Source: Nautilus pompilius
Taxonomy: Eukaryota; Mollusca; Cephalopoda; Nautilida; Nautilidae
NCBI GenBank assembly: GCA_018389105.1
Contig: JACATO010000094.1
Span: forward strand, 436,001 to 500,000
DNA: 64,000 nucleotides
Direction of reading: 5' to 3'
The notes under the pieces are model-generated. The model was not told where the DNA came from. It worked only from the letters and a program-made list of their open reading frames with translations, and made no database searches. The number at the start of each line of letters is the position of its first letter. The first letter of the stretch is position 1. Shown here in pieces: positions 44,141-58,746 of the stretch. The position numbers were made by a program, and so were the translations under genes.

Positions 44141-47100
44141 ACTTACATTCTCAAAAATGGAAACATTGTAAATTCTCTGATCAAACTTTGGATTTAAATC
44201 ATCATAATCCTTTACAGTTACTGTAAGATTTGCTGTCTTTACGCAAGGTGGTTTTCCAGTGTCCTGTAAATAAAGTGTGGATAAATATATATATGTTTTC
44301 TGCATTTACAAAATGTGGATAATTGTTTAAACAGTCTTGAGTCGATAAAAGTAAATCATAAACATAAATTATAGAAGGAAACTATATAATGTCATTATGG
44401 ATAAGCCTCTCTCCTCTTCTGCATATCTCCAAACACATGCATTCTACACATTACATATGCATTTCAAGTCTAAGTACTAATGAGCTGTAAAAAAATCATT
44501 TTGCATGTATTTTTCTTCATGTTGTTTTTTAAACAAAACCTCAGCCTTCCCAAAGATCAGCAAATAAACAAAGAAGTTTTGTTACTAGTCTATAATGGTT
44601 TCCCAGTAAAGATATATCAAACATTTAAATGACCATCAATCAGAAAACACAGTAATCTGGTTCTTTTTCTTTGTATAAAACATAAAATAAACAGATGGGA
44701 ATATACTCAATACTAGACTTGCACTGCTCAAAAGTGGAATCTCACTCGTATTTGTTCCCCTACATTGGAAAGTCTATTTTTCTCTCTCTGCATAATTAAT
44801 CAAACTAAAAAGAATTTTTCTTTTTTAATGCTTAATTTTGCCAAGATCATTTTCTTAACCCTTTAAACCCATTAGCCTGATATTTCAAGTGGTTGCAATA
44901 CCAATGTTACTCTATCTCATAAGCACAATATATCTGGTTGAGCACTTGGGTGCATTTATTTACAGTCTTAAAAGTGAGAGAGCCAATCAACGATTGCCTA
45001 ACAACAGGACCTTAGGAAATGAAGTTTGCAAATGGCAACTGCCAGTGCTTGTAAAAGGGTCAGATTAATGATCAGGTCAGGCCATCAGAGTTCAAAGGTT
45101 AAGTCACTGAATTTTTACACACTAAGATACAGTTGTCCCCCCCCCCCCCCCGGTATTCACAGGGGTTACATTCCTAGAGCACCCGCGAATATTGGACGTG
45201 GTCCATAAAAATGCCTATAAATGTCAAAATATAACATAAAATATAACAACACTCAGCGAAACACTCGAGATAGCTACACGCGGTAAACTGGGATGATGCG
45301 GGGCTGCTGGGCTGCATCTGCCTGAGACAGCGCCTCGTGGGCAGCAGCCAATCAGCAGCAAGAAGAAATGGATAACGCTCTCGGATTGGCTACTTTCAAA
45401 CCTCCAGCCAATAGCGTTTATTTTATATTCATATTTTGCTGAATTTACGTTAGTATTTATATTACAAAATTAGTAAATTATACTGTTATTAATAATTTAG
45501 TGTTAAAAAGTGTGAAAAAAATATATATTGCCACGAAAAAAACCATTAAAAAATTGCGGAAGATATTTGCAATTCCACGAATATGCAGGGGTTTCCATGA
45601 ACAATTATTAGTTAGGTTCTAAGGAAAATTTCACGAATAACTGGGGCCACAAATGCTGAACCATGATTACGCGGGGGTCGACTGTATTTTGATATAGAGC
45701 TCTTCTCATCATAAAGACAACAACCATTGTATAAACTTGGTGAGTATTTTGAACAGCTGAAGACTCCCCCACAAAGAACGAACTTTTTTAAAATTATTTT
45801 AAAAGAGTAACAGCATGTGTGTATAGTGCACTGTTTTGTTCCATTGGTTTACTTAGATTCTAGCATGTGAACAGAAGACTGTTTAAACACGAACTGAGAA
45901 AAGGAAAACACAAAAATATCCACAAATACTGAAGCTAAGTAAAGTTGTTTAAATAAATAATTAAGGAAAAACAAACATTTATTTGCAAGCACTTGTTTTC
46001 TATTTATAATTGTTAAGTCATCAAAGGAGTGATTGTTAAAGGCAAATTCCTTTTATTTTACAACCGTGAAAAATCCATGCCTTAAGTATTTCCATTAATA
46101 CAAGGAATGTTCAAATTAAGCCTGGCTAAAATATTATTGCCATAATTGTATCTGGCCAGGTTTCATTTGAATTTGCATGCATATCAGATTATACACATAT
46201 AGATTTACTTACTGTAGCTGTTATAGTTACATGATAAATCTTTGGACCTTTCATCATAATCCAAAGTTTTTGTCAGCTTCACTCGAGAATCTTCCATCTT
46301 AAATGGTGCACTTTGGTTCTGCATAAAACCAACAACAAAGTAAATGACAGCACAAACTATTATATATATAATAAACCTATACCCAGGTCAATACTATTTG
46401 ATTTAACTTCAGATCTCTGACCACCATTCCATGTGCATCAGTGCTGTTTAATAAATAAGAGGATCAATAAATTTCTTTTTGTTTGTTTTGTTTTCATATA
46501 AGTTTCATGCTTAAAACCTGGGAAAAGGTCAAAAGTTGTCATGGCAGAAAACAACACTGCATGAAATTACTGTACCTGAAGGATCACTAAAGTCCAACAA
46601 CTTTCCACTTATATCACAACTATTTATTGTTTTGGTTTCAATATTAAAATTACTGATGACAAGCCACCAAATACACAAAATTATGATTACAAATGAAAGT
46701 CAGTAAGACAAAATTATTTTATAACTTGTATAAGGTACCGTTCTTCAGAAAGTCCTCATTTTATATTTTAACCCTTTTTGAGTACACCCATATATTTAAC
46801 ACAAAGAAATCCTGTAAATAGATTTCCAGGGTTTCACAGGCTATAAGCTCCCTTCAACCCAAAAAGCCTTAGAAACATATTTACGAAAATACTCTGTCAG
46901 GTACAATGCCCACTCTTGTCAAATATACAGGTGCTCTTCTAAGAGGTTTAAAAATGTTTACTACTGCCACTTACTGTGATTTACTACAATTCCATTTCCT
47001 AATATCAAGAATATATCTTATTTTATGACTGAGTAATATGAAATGCATCAAAGTCATTATTTATCTTTATGCACAGGAAAAGTTTCTTGGCAAACCCCTG

Positions 47101-50100
47101 TCCTGATTTTTGAGTTCCAAGGACATCTTATAGCAGTGAGATAAAGGGGTGAATGAAGGGTATTTTCCTTGGTGAGCAAGCATGCTATCTAGGTGTGATG
47201 AGTCTTGAGAAATGGTCAAGGTGAAAACCATCCAAAAGTTACCCACAGTATGAGAAAACCATGGCACTACTCCATGCCAGGAAGGTATGCCAAATCAAGC
47301 CAGGCCCAATGGAAATCAAACTCAAGACCTTAGCAGTCAAGTAGTTCACCATTTGACCACTGTGCCAGCCATTTGTAAAAAAAAAATACTTTATTTAAGC
47401 TTTTGTCCTCAGTACAAAAGAAATATTAATATTGGTATTTACTAGATCTGTTCTTAAATTTACACAAAGCAGAGGCTCAAATCTAGAGTGGATGGATGAA
47501 AGTGAACCGACTTTTGTGTAACTTGTTTGTAGAAATGACTTCTTTTTTCTCATTGAAAGACAAACCTACATCATATAAGCACTATTAGTGTCATAATCAT
47601 CTATTCACTAACAACCAACTATCACGTACTGTCTTGCTGCTTTAACAAACAAGTTAATTACAAATGTTTGAACCAGGTCCAGGATTCATTAATGAAACTA
47701 AATGCCAGTTTTGTTAGACTTTTCTTTGGACTCTTCAGTACTGACATTTTACTTATTTCATAACCAAATCAACAATAATAAAGAATAAAAAAATTGCTTA
47801 AAAAACATTTACTTACAGCAATGTCCAAAATAACTTTATTACCACTCTTGTCAGCATCTGTAACTTTGCCTTTCAAGTCCAGGATTACAGTATCAATTTT
47901 TGTTGACTGCAATAAGGCAGCAAAAGATTATTTTCATTAGATTTTTTAAAAACAATTACAGTATTTCTTAAGCATATTTTAAGCTCACATCATTATTTAC
48001 CTGCAAATTATGAATCATCTTCAAAAAGTCAAATAAAAAAAAAAAGCAATCAGTTGAAAAAGATTGGTAGATAATGATATAATGATGGTAAAATCTAAAG
48101 AATTGTTAGCTATTTCATAAAATTTCATTGCAATCAGATTAGAAGTGTGTGCATTCCAATGATCACTAATTAGGAAAGAAATCCTTTTAATTTATCAACA
48201 GCAACATAACTGATCTAAGGAAGAGTAACTATAATAAACACGAAAAGAGCCATCTTTTTTCTGTATGAAATGTTCTCAGAGGTATTCAATAAAAAAAATT
48301 CAAAGTACATTTAAATTGCATTTAATTCTTAAGATATAGTACAATGAATATACAGTATTAAAAATAACTATGGAAATGCAGAATATGCACAAATAATGAG
48401 TAACTGCAACTGAGAGATGTACATAATATATCACAATGCATTATTACAGAAAATGTATAAAAACAAAAAGAATATGTTGTACAGTGCATTAGTATTTGGT
48501 ATGTGAACTCTTGCTTTATTCACTGTTTTCATGTTCCCAAACAGGTTACCAATGTATGACTGTGGAATGTTGTTCAAACATCCTGTAGCAAACCAAGGTG
48601 TTTGGTTGTCATCTGGGTTTCTCAGTAACCATGTAACCCCATATAGCTCCCATCATGTTCATATCATGATAGTGCAGACCAAGGCATTCTTGTGAGCATT
48701 TCATCAGCCTCTTTACATTCAACATATTTTTTCACCATACTGTATGCTTGAGGTCAGTGTCATGTTGGAAAATAAATTCCTGCCTAACGAGAATGGAGTG
48801 ATGGATGAAAATCTGCTTGTACCTTTTGGCAGTCAGTATATCTTCATTGCCTGTTTGCTGCCCATTTATTCACCTCTATATTTCACTGTAATTGTTTCAC
48901 TAACTGTTATACCCCACCCTAATCTACCTTCAAACTATCATTGATTATTTCCAAACAGTTCAATCTTCCACTTATCTGTAAAGACCACCTTCAAGGTTTG
49001 ATCATCTGAATATTTCATTTTTGCTTCCCATTTCAGCCTTGTCACTTGGATACCTCTCCTCAACAAAGGTTTTTAGGCAGCTACATATCCACTTAGACAT
49101 CACTTCATGCTAATGTGTATCTTACAATTCTTGAAATGCTTAACACCTGTACCTGCAGCTAGGTCATTCACAAGATCTCTACTAGCTGATCCTTTATCAT
49201 ATAATGAACATATCCTAAGATACTTAAGATTATTTTTGGAAAGTTTGGGCTTTCTTCCTTGACTGTATCTATTGTTAACAATACTAATTTCACATATTAT
49301 CCCAGAGTCTTGCAGACAGTTCCTTCTGAAACATGGAACAGGGCTTCAATCTGTCACATGGAGTAGCTAAGACTTTGATTTCTTTATATTTGTCATATGA
49401 TATTTCCTTCCCAGAAGTCATAGTTTTCACCACACTATAAATGATATTACTGCCTATTTATAATCCCTCTGCAAGTGTCAAATTTTCTGATTGCTTGCAA
49501 TGATGGCCAATCACAGTGTACTACTATATCAACACATGACTGTCCATGAAGCATTTCATTTTTACACAAGATGTGATTCTATCACATGTAATTTACATTT
49601 TATACCCAATTTTTTCCAACACTGTATATTACTGTAAATGTGACAGATACCAATTAAGTTTGTAATCAAACAACGGTAAGTCACAATAAACTGAGTCTAA
49701 AACAATAAGGCCTTCTACCATCAGTAAGAAAATCTGAATGTACCTTTATCAATATTTGTTGTAATGAATAGAAATTAAACCGGTGTGTAATCTCTTAGAC
49801 AGCTACACAGAGCAGAAGAAAAAAAAATCTAATTATGGGTTGTAATTAATTATAATGACTTAACTATACAAAAGTAAAGTTCCATTTATCCTATATTTAT
49901 GAAAAGTCTACAATAAAGAGAACAGATTGTGCTAAGTGAATTTATAATTCTGACTATATTAAAATACTTCTGATAATAAGAAAAAACTACTGAACAAAAA
50001 TAATCCCAATCATCACTAAAATACCAGCTTGGAAAAGGAAGATAAATACTTTTTACAAAACTCTTGCAGACCTTCAGCATGGAGGAGGCAGCAGATACAG

Positions 50101-53100
50101 CCACCACAATGAAAAGATCCTGGACCCACCTACAACCAAGGGCTGACAAGGAGGCAGCTAATACACATCTGGAATATGTTTGCATCTCTAAGCTGAGTTT
50201 ACAAGTTATCAACATATTTACACTGACTTTATGAAAAAAACTAAACATTAGGAAAAATGTAAAATTGTAAAAAAAAAATTTTTTTTTAGTTTATATATAT
50301 TATGTAAAAATCCTGATGCGATGGCACTGGAACAATTAAGAGAGATTTCTTTACTTAAATCTCTATGAAGCTTCTTCCCATGCCAATGCACAAATAATCT
50401 CTCTCATACTGTAACCATTTACCTATGACAAGTGGTTCTCTCATGTTTGTTTTTTGTATTTGACAGGATGATTTAGCAAACAGTTAACCAAAGTTTTCAG
50501 CCAGAACTTCAGCTAATTTTCAGAGGAAAGCTCATTACTTATAACACTGGTCAACAAGTATTTTTCATCAAGCATATGTCAAGGTGTACTTAGTGTAGTT
50601 TTTAATGCTGATTTCAAATATACAATTAGTTTTTTGACATCACGTACAGTTTTCAAGATGAGAAAGTTTTTTGGTTTTAGCTCATGCATTATATAGAAAT
50701 TCCAATTAATGACGTGTATGCATGTATTTCATTTACATCATGGAAACATACCTTTAAAATAAACTACATTATTCATTGCTGCATAGATCAGATGCAATAT
50801 TTCATCATCTTAAATTAACCAATCAAGTTTTCTCTGATGAAAGAGGTATTTCAACATCTCAAATTGTCCAGTCATAATTGGTCTGATGAAATATTTCATC
50901 ATCTCAAATTCAATATAAGTATAACCGTTTGTATTTATTTCTTTACTTGTTTTACAGTGTTAACAACGTCAAGACAGTGTAGAAATCCTCCTGATGTGTT
51001 TTGTTATGTCTGTGGACAATTTATTGTGAAAGCTCAAAAACGTACAATAACACCAGAGATCAAGAAGATTTATAAGCTATAGATGTTTTTTTAAAAAAAA
51101 ACTGTACTTCTCCATAATGGTAATTTGAAGCCCTCCATTCCTATTGCACACTCCGTTCATCTTCATGAATCATATGAGAATATGGAACTTTTACTTCATG
51201 CCATTGCCTATGAAAGATACTCATGGAAAATATGTGGAGATTTAAAAGTCATTGGAATGTTAATGGGAATGCAGTTAGGTTTCACAAAATACTGTTGTTT
51301 CTTGTGTCTATGGGATAGTCGGGCAACTGACAGACATTATTCAGAATCCAACTGGCAGACAAGAACATCATACCAGCCAGGACTGTCTAGCGTCAAGAAT
51401 ACACCTCTTGTAGATCCATGTAATGTCCTATTGCCTCCTTTGCACATAAAGCTTGGACTGATGAAACAGTTTGTAAAGACACTAGGGAAGAGAAATGCCA
51501 GGGGGTTTGAGTATATTGTAGAAAAGTTTCCAAAATCACACAGGCGAAGTTGAAAGAGGGTATCTTTGTCGGACCCCAAATTAGAGAAGTACTCAAAGAT
51601 GTCAACTTCAAGACAACACTGGATGAACTGGAACTGCCTGCCTGGAATGCTTTCAATTGGATCTGTGAGAATTTCTTGGGCAACAAGAAGGCAATGGACT
51701 ACAAGGATGGCATCGAGAATCTTCTGAAATGTTACTCAGCAATGGGTTGTCGCATGTCACTGAAAGTTCACTTCTTGGACTCCCATCTGGATTTCTTCGC
51801 AGATAATCTTGGAGCAGTGTCTGATGAACATGGTGAAAGATTTCACCAGGACATTAGTGCTATGGAGAAACGGTACCAAGGCTTCTGGAATGACAGTATG
51901 CTGGCTGACTACTGCTGGACACTTTACCGTGATCAACCAGATCAGGAACACCGCAGGAAATACAAATCACAATGTTTCTAACTCTGTTGTTCTAACTTTG
52001 TCTGTTTTGTCTGACCCATTTTTTGTGTATTCACTCTTTGTAGAATGATAGTGATGATTTTAAACTCAATAAACTCATCTACTTTCTAAAAATAATATGT
52101 CCTTATTTATTACGTTAATGATTTCATATATACAAATATGTAAATATTTGCATGTATCTACTGAAAAACTGATACGTGCTGCATACATACAAATGGAGTG
52201 AAATTTTGAAATCAGCATGAAAAATTAGTCTAAAAAAGTTGGTTTGCATTCATAATGAGTATAATACATTTTACTTTGTTGACCAGTGTAATCTAATGAA
52301 CATATACAGTGAAATCATCAAAAACAACAAAAACAGAGATATCAAACATTAAATCAGAAATACAAAATTTTAAATATTAAATATATACTGTATTATGTAA
52401 TAAAGTAGATGTTAATTATTTACTTTGTAAATAAATGATCACAGTGTTTTAAACTCACCTCAGAAAGGGAAACTTTGTATGGTGCTTTTTGAAAAATTGG
52501 GCAATTGTCATTTATATCATTCACAAACAAAATCATGTTCCATTTCGTACCCTAAAAGAAAACAGAATGTACTGCAGTAAAAAGTTTTAACTGTATAATC
52601 TCAGGATCACCACCTAAGTGTTGAACCCAGTTTCTTAGAAAACCTTCTAGAACCCACAATGTAAACATTTGTTTTGGTTAGTTTGCTAACATAAAAATAA
52701 ATCAGTAAATCAAATACATGACAATGATAATTTTACTTTTAATATCAAAGTGAACTTAGCAAAGTATATTTAAGTTAATCAACTTAAGGAGAACACTGAT
52801 GAATGGTAAAATTAAGAAGACTAACAAACCAACTACATAAGTATCATGGTATACTGATATCAAATTCAAAAGATGCTTATTCTGCTCCACAGCTTAAAAC
52901 TGTTCAGAAAATAAATATTCACCAGAAGTGTGAATTGTAACATTAGCAGTTGGATTCAATAGCAAGAGAATGTTGATACACATAAACAAAGAAAAACAGG
53001 TGACAACAAAGATTCATCTTTTTAACACTGAGAAAAACAATATCATACTCTTCCATTGTCTTTAGAAGATTGGTATGATGAAAATCATGTAAGGGGGTGG

Positions 53101-56100
53101 CAGTTCCCTTTCTTACTGCTTGCAATTCCTACTTTACACTAGTCATACACTCTCAATTGTAATGCTGGCTGCCGAGTTGACCAGGAAATGCAAGACACAG
53201 GTAAAAAATCGAACCCACATAACTGGTACGAGCACAATATGAGATAATGATTTAGAAGAAACTGATTTTTCTCCACATTCTCTATACTTTTGCTATTTAT
53301 AACAAATCAATTATAAGTAATTATTACATATATTGACAACATGAAATAATTCATCTATATGACATATATCATAAATTATATAATAGTAAAACATGAAACG
53401 TTTTTTTTGTTTTTTAATAATAATCTGATAGTATAACAGCTGTTCAGTGAGAAGCCACTACAATTTTATGGAGGCATAGATGGTACTTTCCTATTTTAAA
53501 GCATCTGTGTATGCAAACCGATTTTATCTGGTGGTAACTTAGAAAGAATTTCTGCAATATAATGAAAACCCACAAATGCCTGTCTCCAAGTTAATAAAAT
53601 GTCCAGTAGGCTCCAAAAGCATATCCAAGGCAAATTTTTTGTAATCAAACATTTTGGTACAAATAACACCTTTACAATCTCTCAAGCACAGTAAATTGTA
53701 ATGATACTCTTAGAATGACTGCTGTTCTGCTGATTCAATTTACATGTGCCATCTGGAAGTTAAAGGAAAAGTAAATGATTGTAAGACTTAAAAAATTCAG
53801 ACTATCTATTGGTATTTTTCATACTGCGTAATACAGTAATTCTTGTTTGATTTAGTAGTGCTGCCAGCCCTCGGGTGTGTTTCTCTTTCTTTTCTCAAAC
53901 AAGCACACCTTCTGTAGAACAATAGTTAAATTTCGGGTTTCGATATTTTTTAGAAAACGTGCCATTTGCCTATTGTTAAGTGCTGCAATAACAACAAACA
54001 ATATTTACAGGTGATTTATCTTGAACAAATTTAATATCTGAACAAACATTTAAAATCAAGTAGTAACACGAGAAAAAGCCTTCTCCCGATACCTGGTGGA
54101 CTCAGTAACATCGTCCAGCACCGCAGAGCAATTCTATATGATTCCGTGAGCTTGATTTCTTTTCCCTGATTTCCCAGAAATCGTTTTGCTGTTGCCCCAC
54201 CACCACCACCAACCCCTACAAGAGGGCATTTAGCTTCCATATCCATGGAAACTGGAATTCGCCATTCCGACTGGACTTTCCTAATAAAGCACTGGTTTAC
54301 AGAATGCTTCGAACATGACCCTGTCGGTGATTCTACAATTCCTTTCGCCGGTAATGTTTAGGTGTCCCATTTGGTACTGATACTTGGTTTTATTGCTGCT
54401 GCTTCTCGTTGGCAAACACCTTTCTCCAGAGCTCGAAGGACATTCATTCCAAAGCAGAAAGCCGGGAGGTGGGGGGGGTGAGAGGAGACAGTTACCTGGG
54501 GGTGGGCCGGGAGGTGGGGGTGGGGCCGGGAGGTGGGGGGGGGAGACGAGTTACCTGGGGTGGGGTGGGGGGGAGAGAGAAGGACTCTCGAGCGGTGAAC
54601 CCGCAGAGAATCTCAACCACAAACACCCCCGCTGGAACTCCCCCCTTTGTTCAGGTGTGGGAGGCGAAACCCACAGAGAGGAAGGAGAAGATACCACCAC
54701 CACCACCAGAGTGCAGGCCAAGCACCCACCCACTACTCGTCTACTGCCTTCACCGGTTAAAAGAGTTAAGAGGTCAAACAAAATGGCTACGTACCTTGCA
54801 CTGAAGTGTGAACGTAAACTGGAACGGGAAAAGGAAGAGAGAAGAGAAGAAATTAGATTTTTTTTTTTTTTTTAAAAACAAAGAACAAATTGCGACTACA
54901 AACGTATTTCTACGAAAAATCAACAACATTATACGACCTTCTTAGCTACTTTAATACTTAATTGCGAGGGGGGGGAGAGGGAGAGAAAGAAATCTAAAAG
55001 GCTGCCTTGAAGATGTTTCCCGTCAGTCGTGGGTCCGATCCGGGTTTTCGCGGTTCTTAAAAAAAAAAAAAAAATAAAGCACAAACGATATGAACTCCAT
55101 GGCGAAGCATCTCTCGATATTGTTTTTTTGTTTTGTTTTAAAGCGGCAGTGTTGTCGTCATCTCTAATAACAAACGATGACATTTAATTGAGTTACGTGG
55201 TGAATAAATTGATAAGTAAACGGCATACACTTGTGCCAGCTCATCGAAACTAATCACATAACCGATAAAAGCCGGTAGGATCTAAGTCCTTAATCTATCA
55301 TTCTGCATTAGAGCCGGCAGATGATACACCGCCAGCTCTAAGGAAGCGAACTACCCGGCGACCGACATCTCTTTGTTTTCCTTGTCATTGTAATAGGATG
55401 AGGCTATAATTTATTAAGAAATGCATCCGTACGTGAATTTGAGGTCCGTTGCTGGAGAAAGTGGTGGTGGGGGGGAGCTCGTACTTGTAATATTGGCTGA
55501 TTGTGATTGTGCAAGGGAACCTTCTTACGAGGCATTACACTGAAAACAGGCAGTAGGCAACTCATGATCATAACAAAACAGGGTTAGTTCCGTTAGTTCC
55601 TCTGCTACGGTGTGCAGTGGTAACAACAAAGCGTATTATCCTACAGTACTTGCATTTTTTTTTTTTTTAAAAAAGCTAGTCCATTCTGCAGAGTTTATTG
55701 ACCAGCCCGTGCTGCTTTTAGATCAATGGCACTCGAACACTAATCGATACGAATAATGACACTTTCAAAGCGTTAAGCAGTTAAGGTTGCCTGATTCGGT
55801 GCGACGAGAAAAATATTTATTAGGAATTGACGCAAATGTACTTCAGTTATTATTGTTTTGTTGAATTTATTTGTAAATATCCCTATCGTGTATTCACCTT
55901 TTTAAAACATAAAATTCTTATCGATACGTGTCAAGAAAAAATTATTCTTAATTAATCTTAGTGATACCAATCACCAACCAAGTACCGTGTTTTGTACATC
56001 TTACATCTCTTTGTTAGTCTCACAGACAATAAACATGTCTGAATATATAATAAACTAAATGTTTTCTTTGGAATTCATTTTTTTAAGTCTGTGGTAATCA

Positions 56101-58674
56101 CCTTGGAAATTACGTTAAGTGTTTGTGAAGTTTCTTTTTTTTTAAAGACAGACATTCCCCATATATACAGTGTCTTGCCATATTAACTTGGACATTCCCA
56201 TAAATGAATGTATCTGACCAATATTTTCATACTTCAAATGTGATTATTTATATGTTAGAGGTCTTGAAATATCTTCTGTCCATTAGGAACAAAACGCTTC
56301 AAAGGGTCCGCTCTGAGCGCCTGTCTGCCAGGACCCTTGAGTATTAGCGACCTGTACTTCAGGTTTCAGCAGTTAACGTTCACATGCCGTACCTGGGTTT
56401 GTAGCAGACCTAACGAAGCCTTTCAACGCCGGTGTCTTCAGCCCAATGTCAGGCACGGAGGCGGGAGTGTCATGGTGTTGGCAGCAATCTGGCGTGGTAG
56501 AAAGACGCCACATCTATAATACCAACAAGGCATACTGAGATTGGACAGCGTATTCTTTAGGAGAACGGTGCTACATACTACAGTTCTAGTGTGACCAAGG
56601 TCAGAAAGACACACCCAGGCATTCAGCCTCTTCCTTAGATACCCCAAACACCTGATATGAATCTGATTGAGCACCTGTGAGAGCATCTGGAGAATCAGCC
56701 GAGAGCGCCAGTCCACATTCCGTCGGTGTGAAGGAATTAGAGGAGCCTGGCCCAGACCGTGACGCACTATCTTGCTGATTGAATGCCATGCAGATAGAGG
56801 TTTTTCGTGCTACAAAGGTTGGCTCGACCAGTGCTAACAGAAAGAATTTCACTTCAATTTATTTTCCGTTTTCGGGAACAAACAAACGGACATATTATTA
56901 TCAAAGCAGGTAACCAGATAGTCAGGGTTGGGGCACAGTTCCTTCTTGTATTAATCTTGAAGAGCCTATCGTACGGTTTGTATTCTGATCTGTCTGGTGG
57001 TGTGAACTCGTAGATTCTTTCCACCCCCTACTACAGATGGAAAATTAAAATGCATAGAAATAACTCTAACTGGTTTAGCAACTCTCTATATATAGAGGTA
57101 CCTTTTCCTCTGTTTCTTTGTCCAAAATGCCACTGAGGACGATGTTGTATCCAGTTTTTGTTTTGTTTAACGTCATCACGTTGAATGGTTTTTGGTTACT
57201 TATAGTCCAACTCCAGTTCTGAGGAGTCAGATTTAGTAGAACTTTACCTGGAAATTAAAATAAATAAAATTAATTAATTAATATTTTTTTATCAATAAAA
57301 TAGCAACAAAAAAGAAAAAAAATTCTTTTTTTTTCTTGATTACTGGAGTCCACACAGCATCGTGTATATATATATATATCTGTATCTCCTACCAGTGAAG
57401 TAAAACTCGTTATAACCATCTCTCTGTTAAATTACTACTATACCTGTTCGTTTCAGAGAACCGTGTGTTCTTATCCTGATGGTTAAGCAGACATCGAATT
57501 GGCTGTTTATTTCGTGATGTAAAATTTCTACCGATTTACATATACTGTGTATATGTATATGACGAACGAATCTGACACAACTAATGTTCGCCTCTGTGAG
57601 ATGTCTATAGGACAGGAATTCGAGGAAACACGTTAGCTGGAGGCGAATCAATTTGAATTTTAACGAAAAATGGCGATTAACAAAGAAACAGGGGAGATTT
57701 TGTATTGTTTTTTCCTCCATCATTAATATAAGAATGATATCAATTAAAAAAAAAATTAATGAACATATTTAGATAATGATGTCAGAACTGGATAGTCTCC
57801 CCTTTCTGTTACTGTTTTTCATGTGTCTGTGTTCTTACCAACTTTAACGATGGTGTGATTCAAATAAAGACGGGCAATTAGACAAGAATAAATGAATTAA
57901 CATATTTTCTAAAGGGCCATTATAGGAGAAAATGGGAAATTGCGCTGTTCAGTTGAATTTAAAAAACATCTTATTTTTTTTTAATCATTAGAAAGAATTT
58001 AAGTGTATTTAATCTTGCTGGAGCGAGGAATGCCATATGATAATTATGATTGTTTATTCCTTAAGCTACCTCAGTGGATCTAAGGCTGATACAGAAAAAG
58101 GGTTCCATATAATATCGGGATGCAATCCAATGGTCCTTACAAGAAAAGGCATAATAGCGAGGCAGGGAGTCTACACTGGGCATTATTTAAAGGGATAACG
58201 TAGGGGTAACCAGACAGTGGTGAAAACAGCAACCCAAGGCAGCGGAGGGGACAGCTGGAGTGAAGTTATTGTGGGGCCGTGGTTTAGGGTCAGAGAGAAG
58301 AGAATTGCAAGCCTATAGACCAGATCGGTGGACAAGACCAACAGGGAGGTAAAGATAGAAGACACCGTGGCCACACGTCGGAGAAAGAAAACGAGATCAG
58401 GTGCCGAGATCTGAAGATGGAAATTGCAACAACAACAACAACAAAAAAGGGGTGGGTGGGAGTCATGGCGGAAGTGATATCGGAGCCTTAGGAGCAGTGA
58501 CGAGGAAGCGCGAAGATTACGTAAAGCGGTAGCTAAGTTTTCAGAAAGCTGCCCCCCGCCTGGAGCAGCCAGGGTTGTCCTTTACAACTCCCTAACCAAT
58601 CCTCTGATGGGATATACGAGTTGTATGCTGCAACAATATGTTCGGGGATATATGAAAATAAGGATAAAATAATA

Positions 58675-58746
<72 letters not shown>

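Noticed and set aside
49886..50248. 120-codon minus-strand open frame
   Set aside because: No motif, AT-rich codon content and no splice or neighbour support; it does not fit the cadherin phase between exons 4 and 5.
54384..54875. Open frame of 163 codons rich in Gly
   Set aside because: Produced by the G-rich repeat tract; no domain, and the sequence is low-complexity in all frames.
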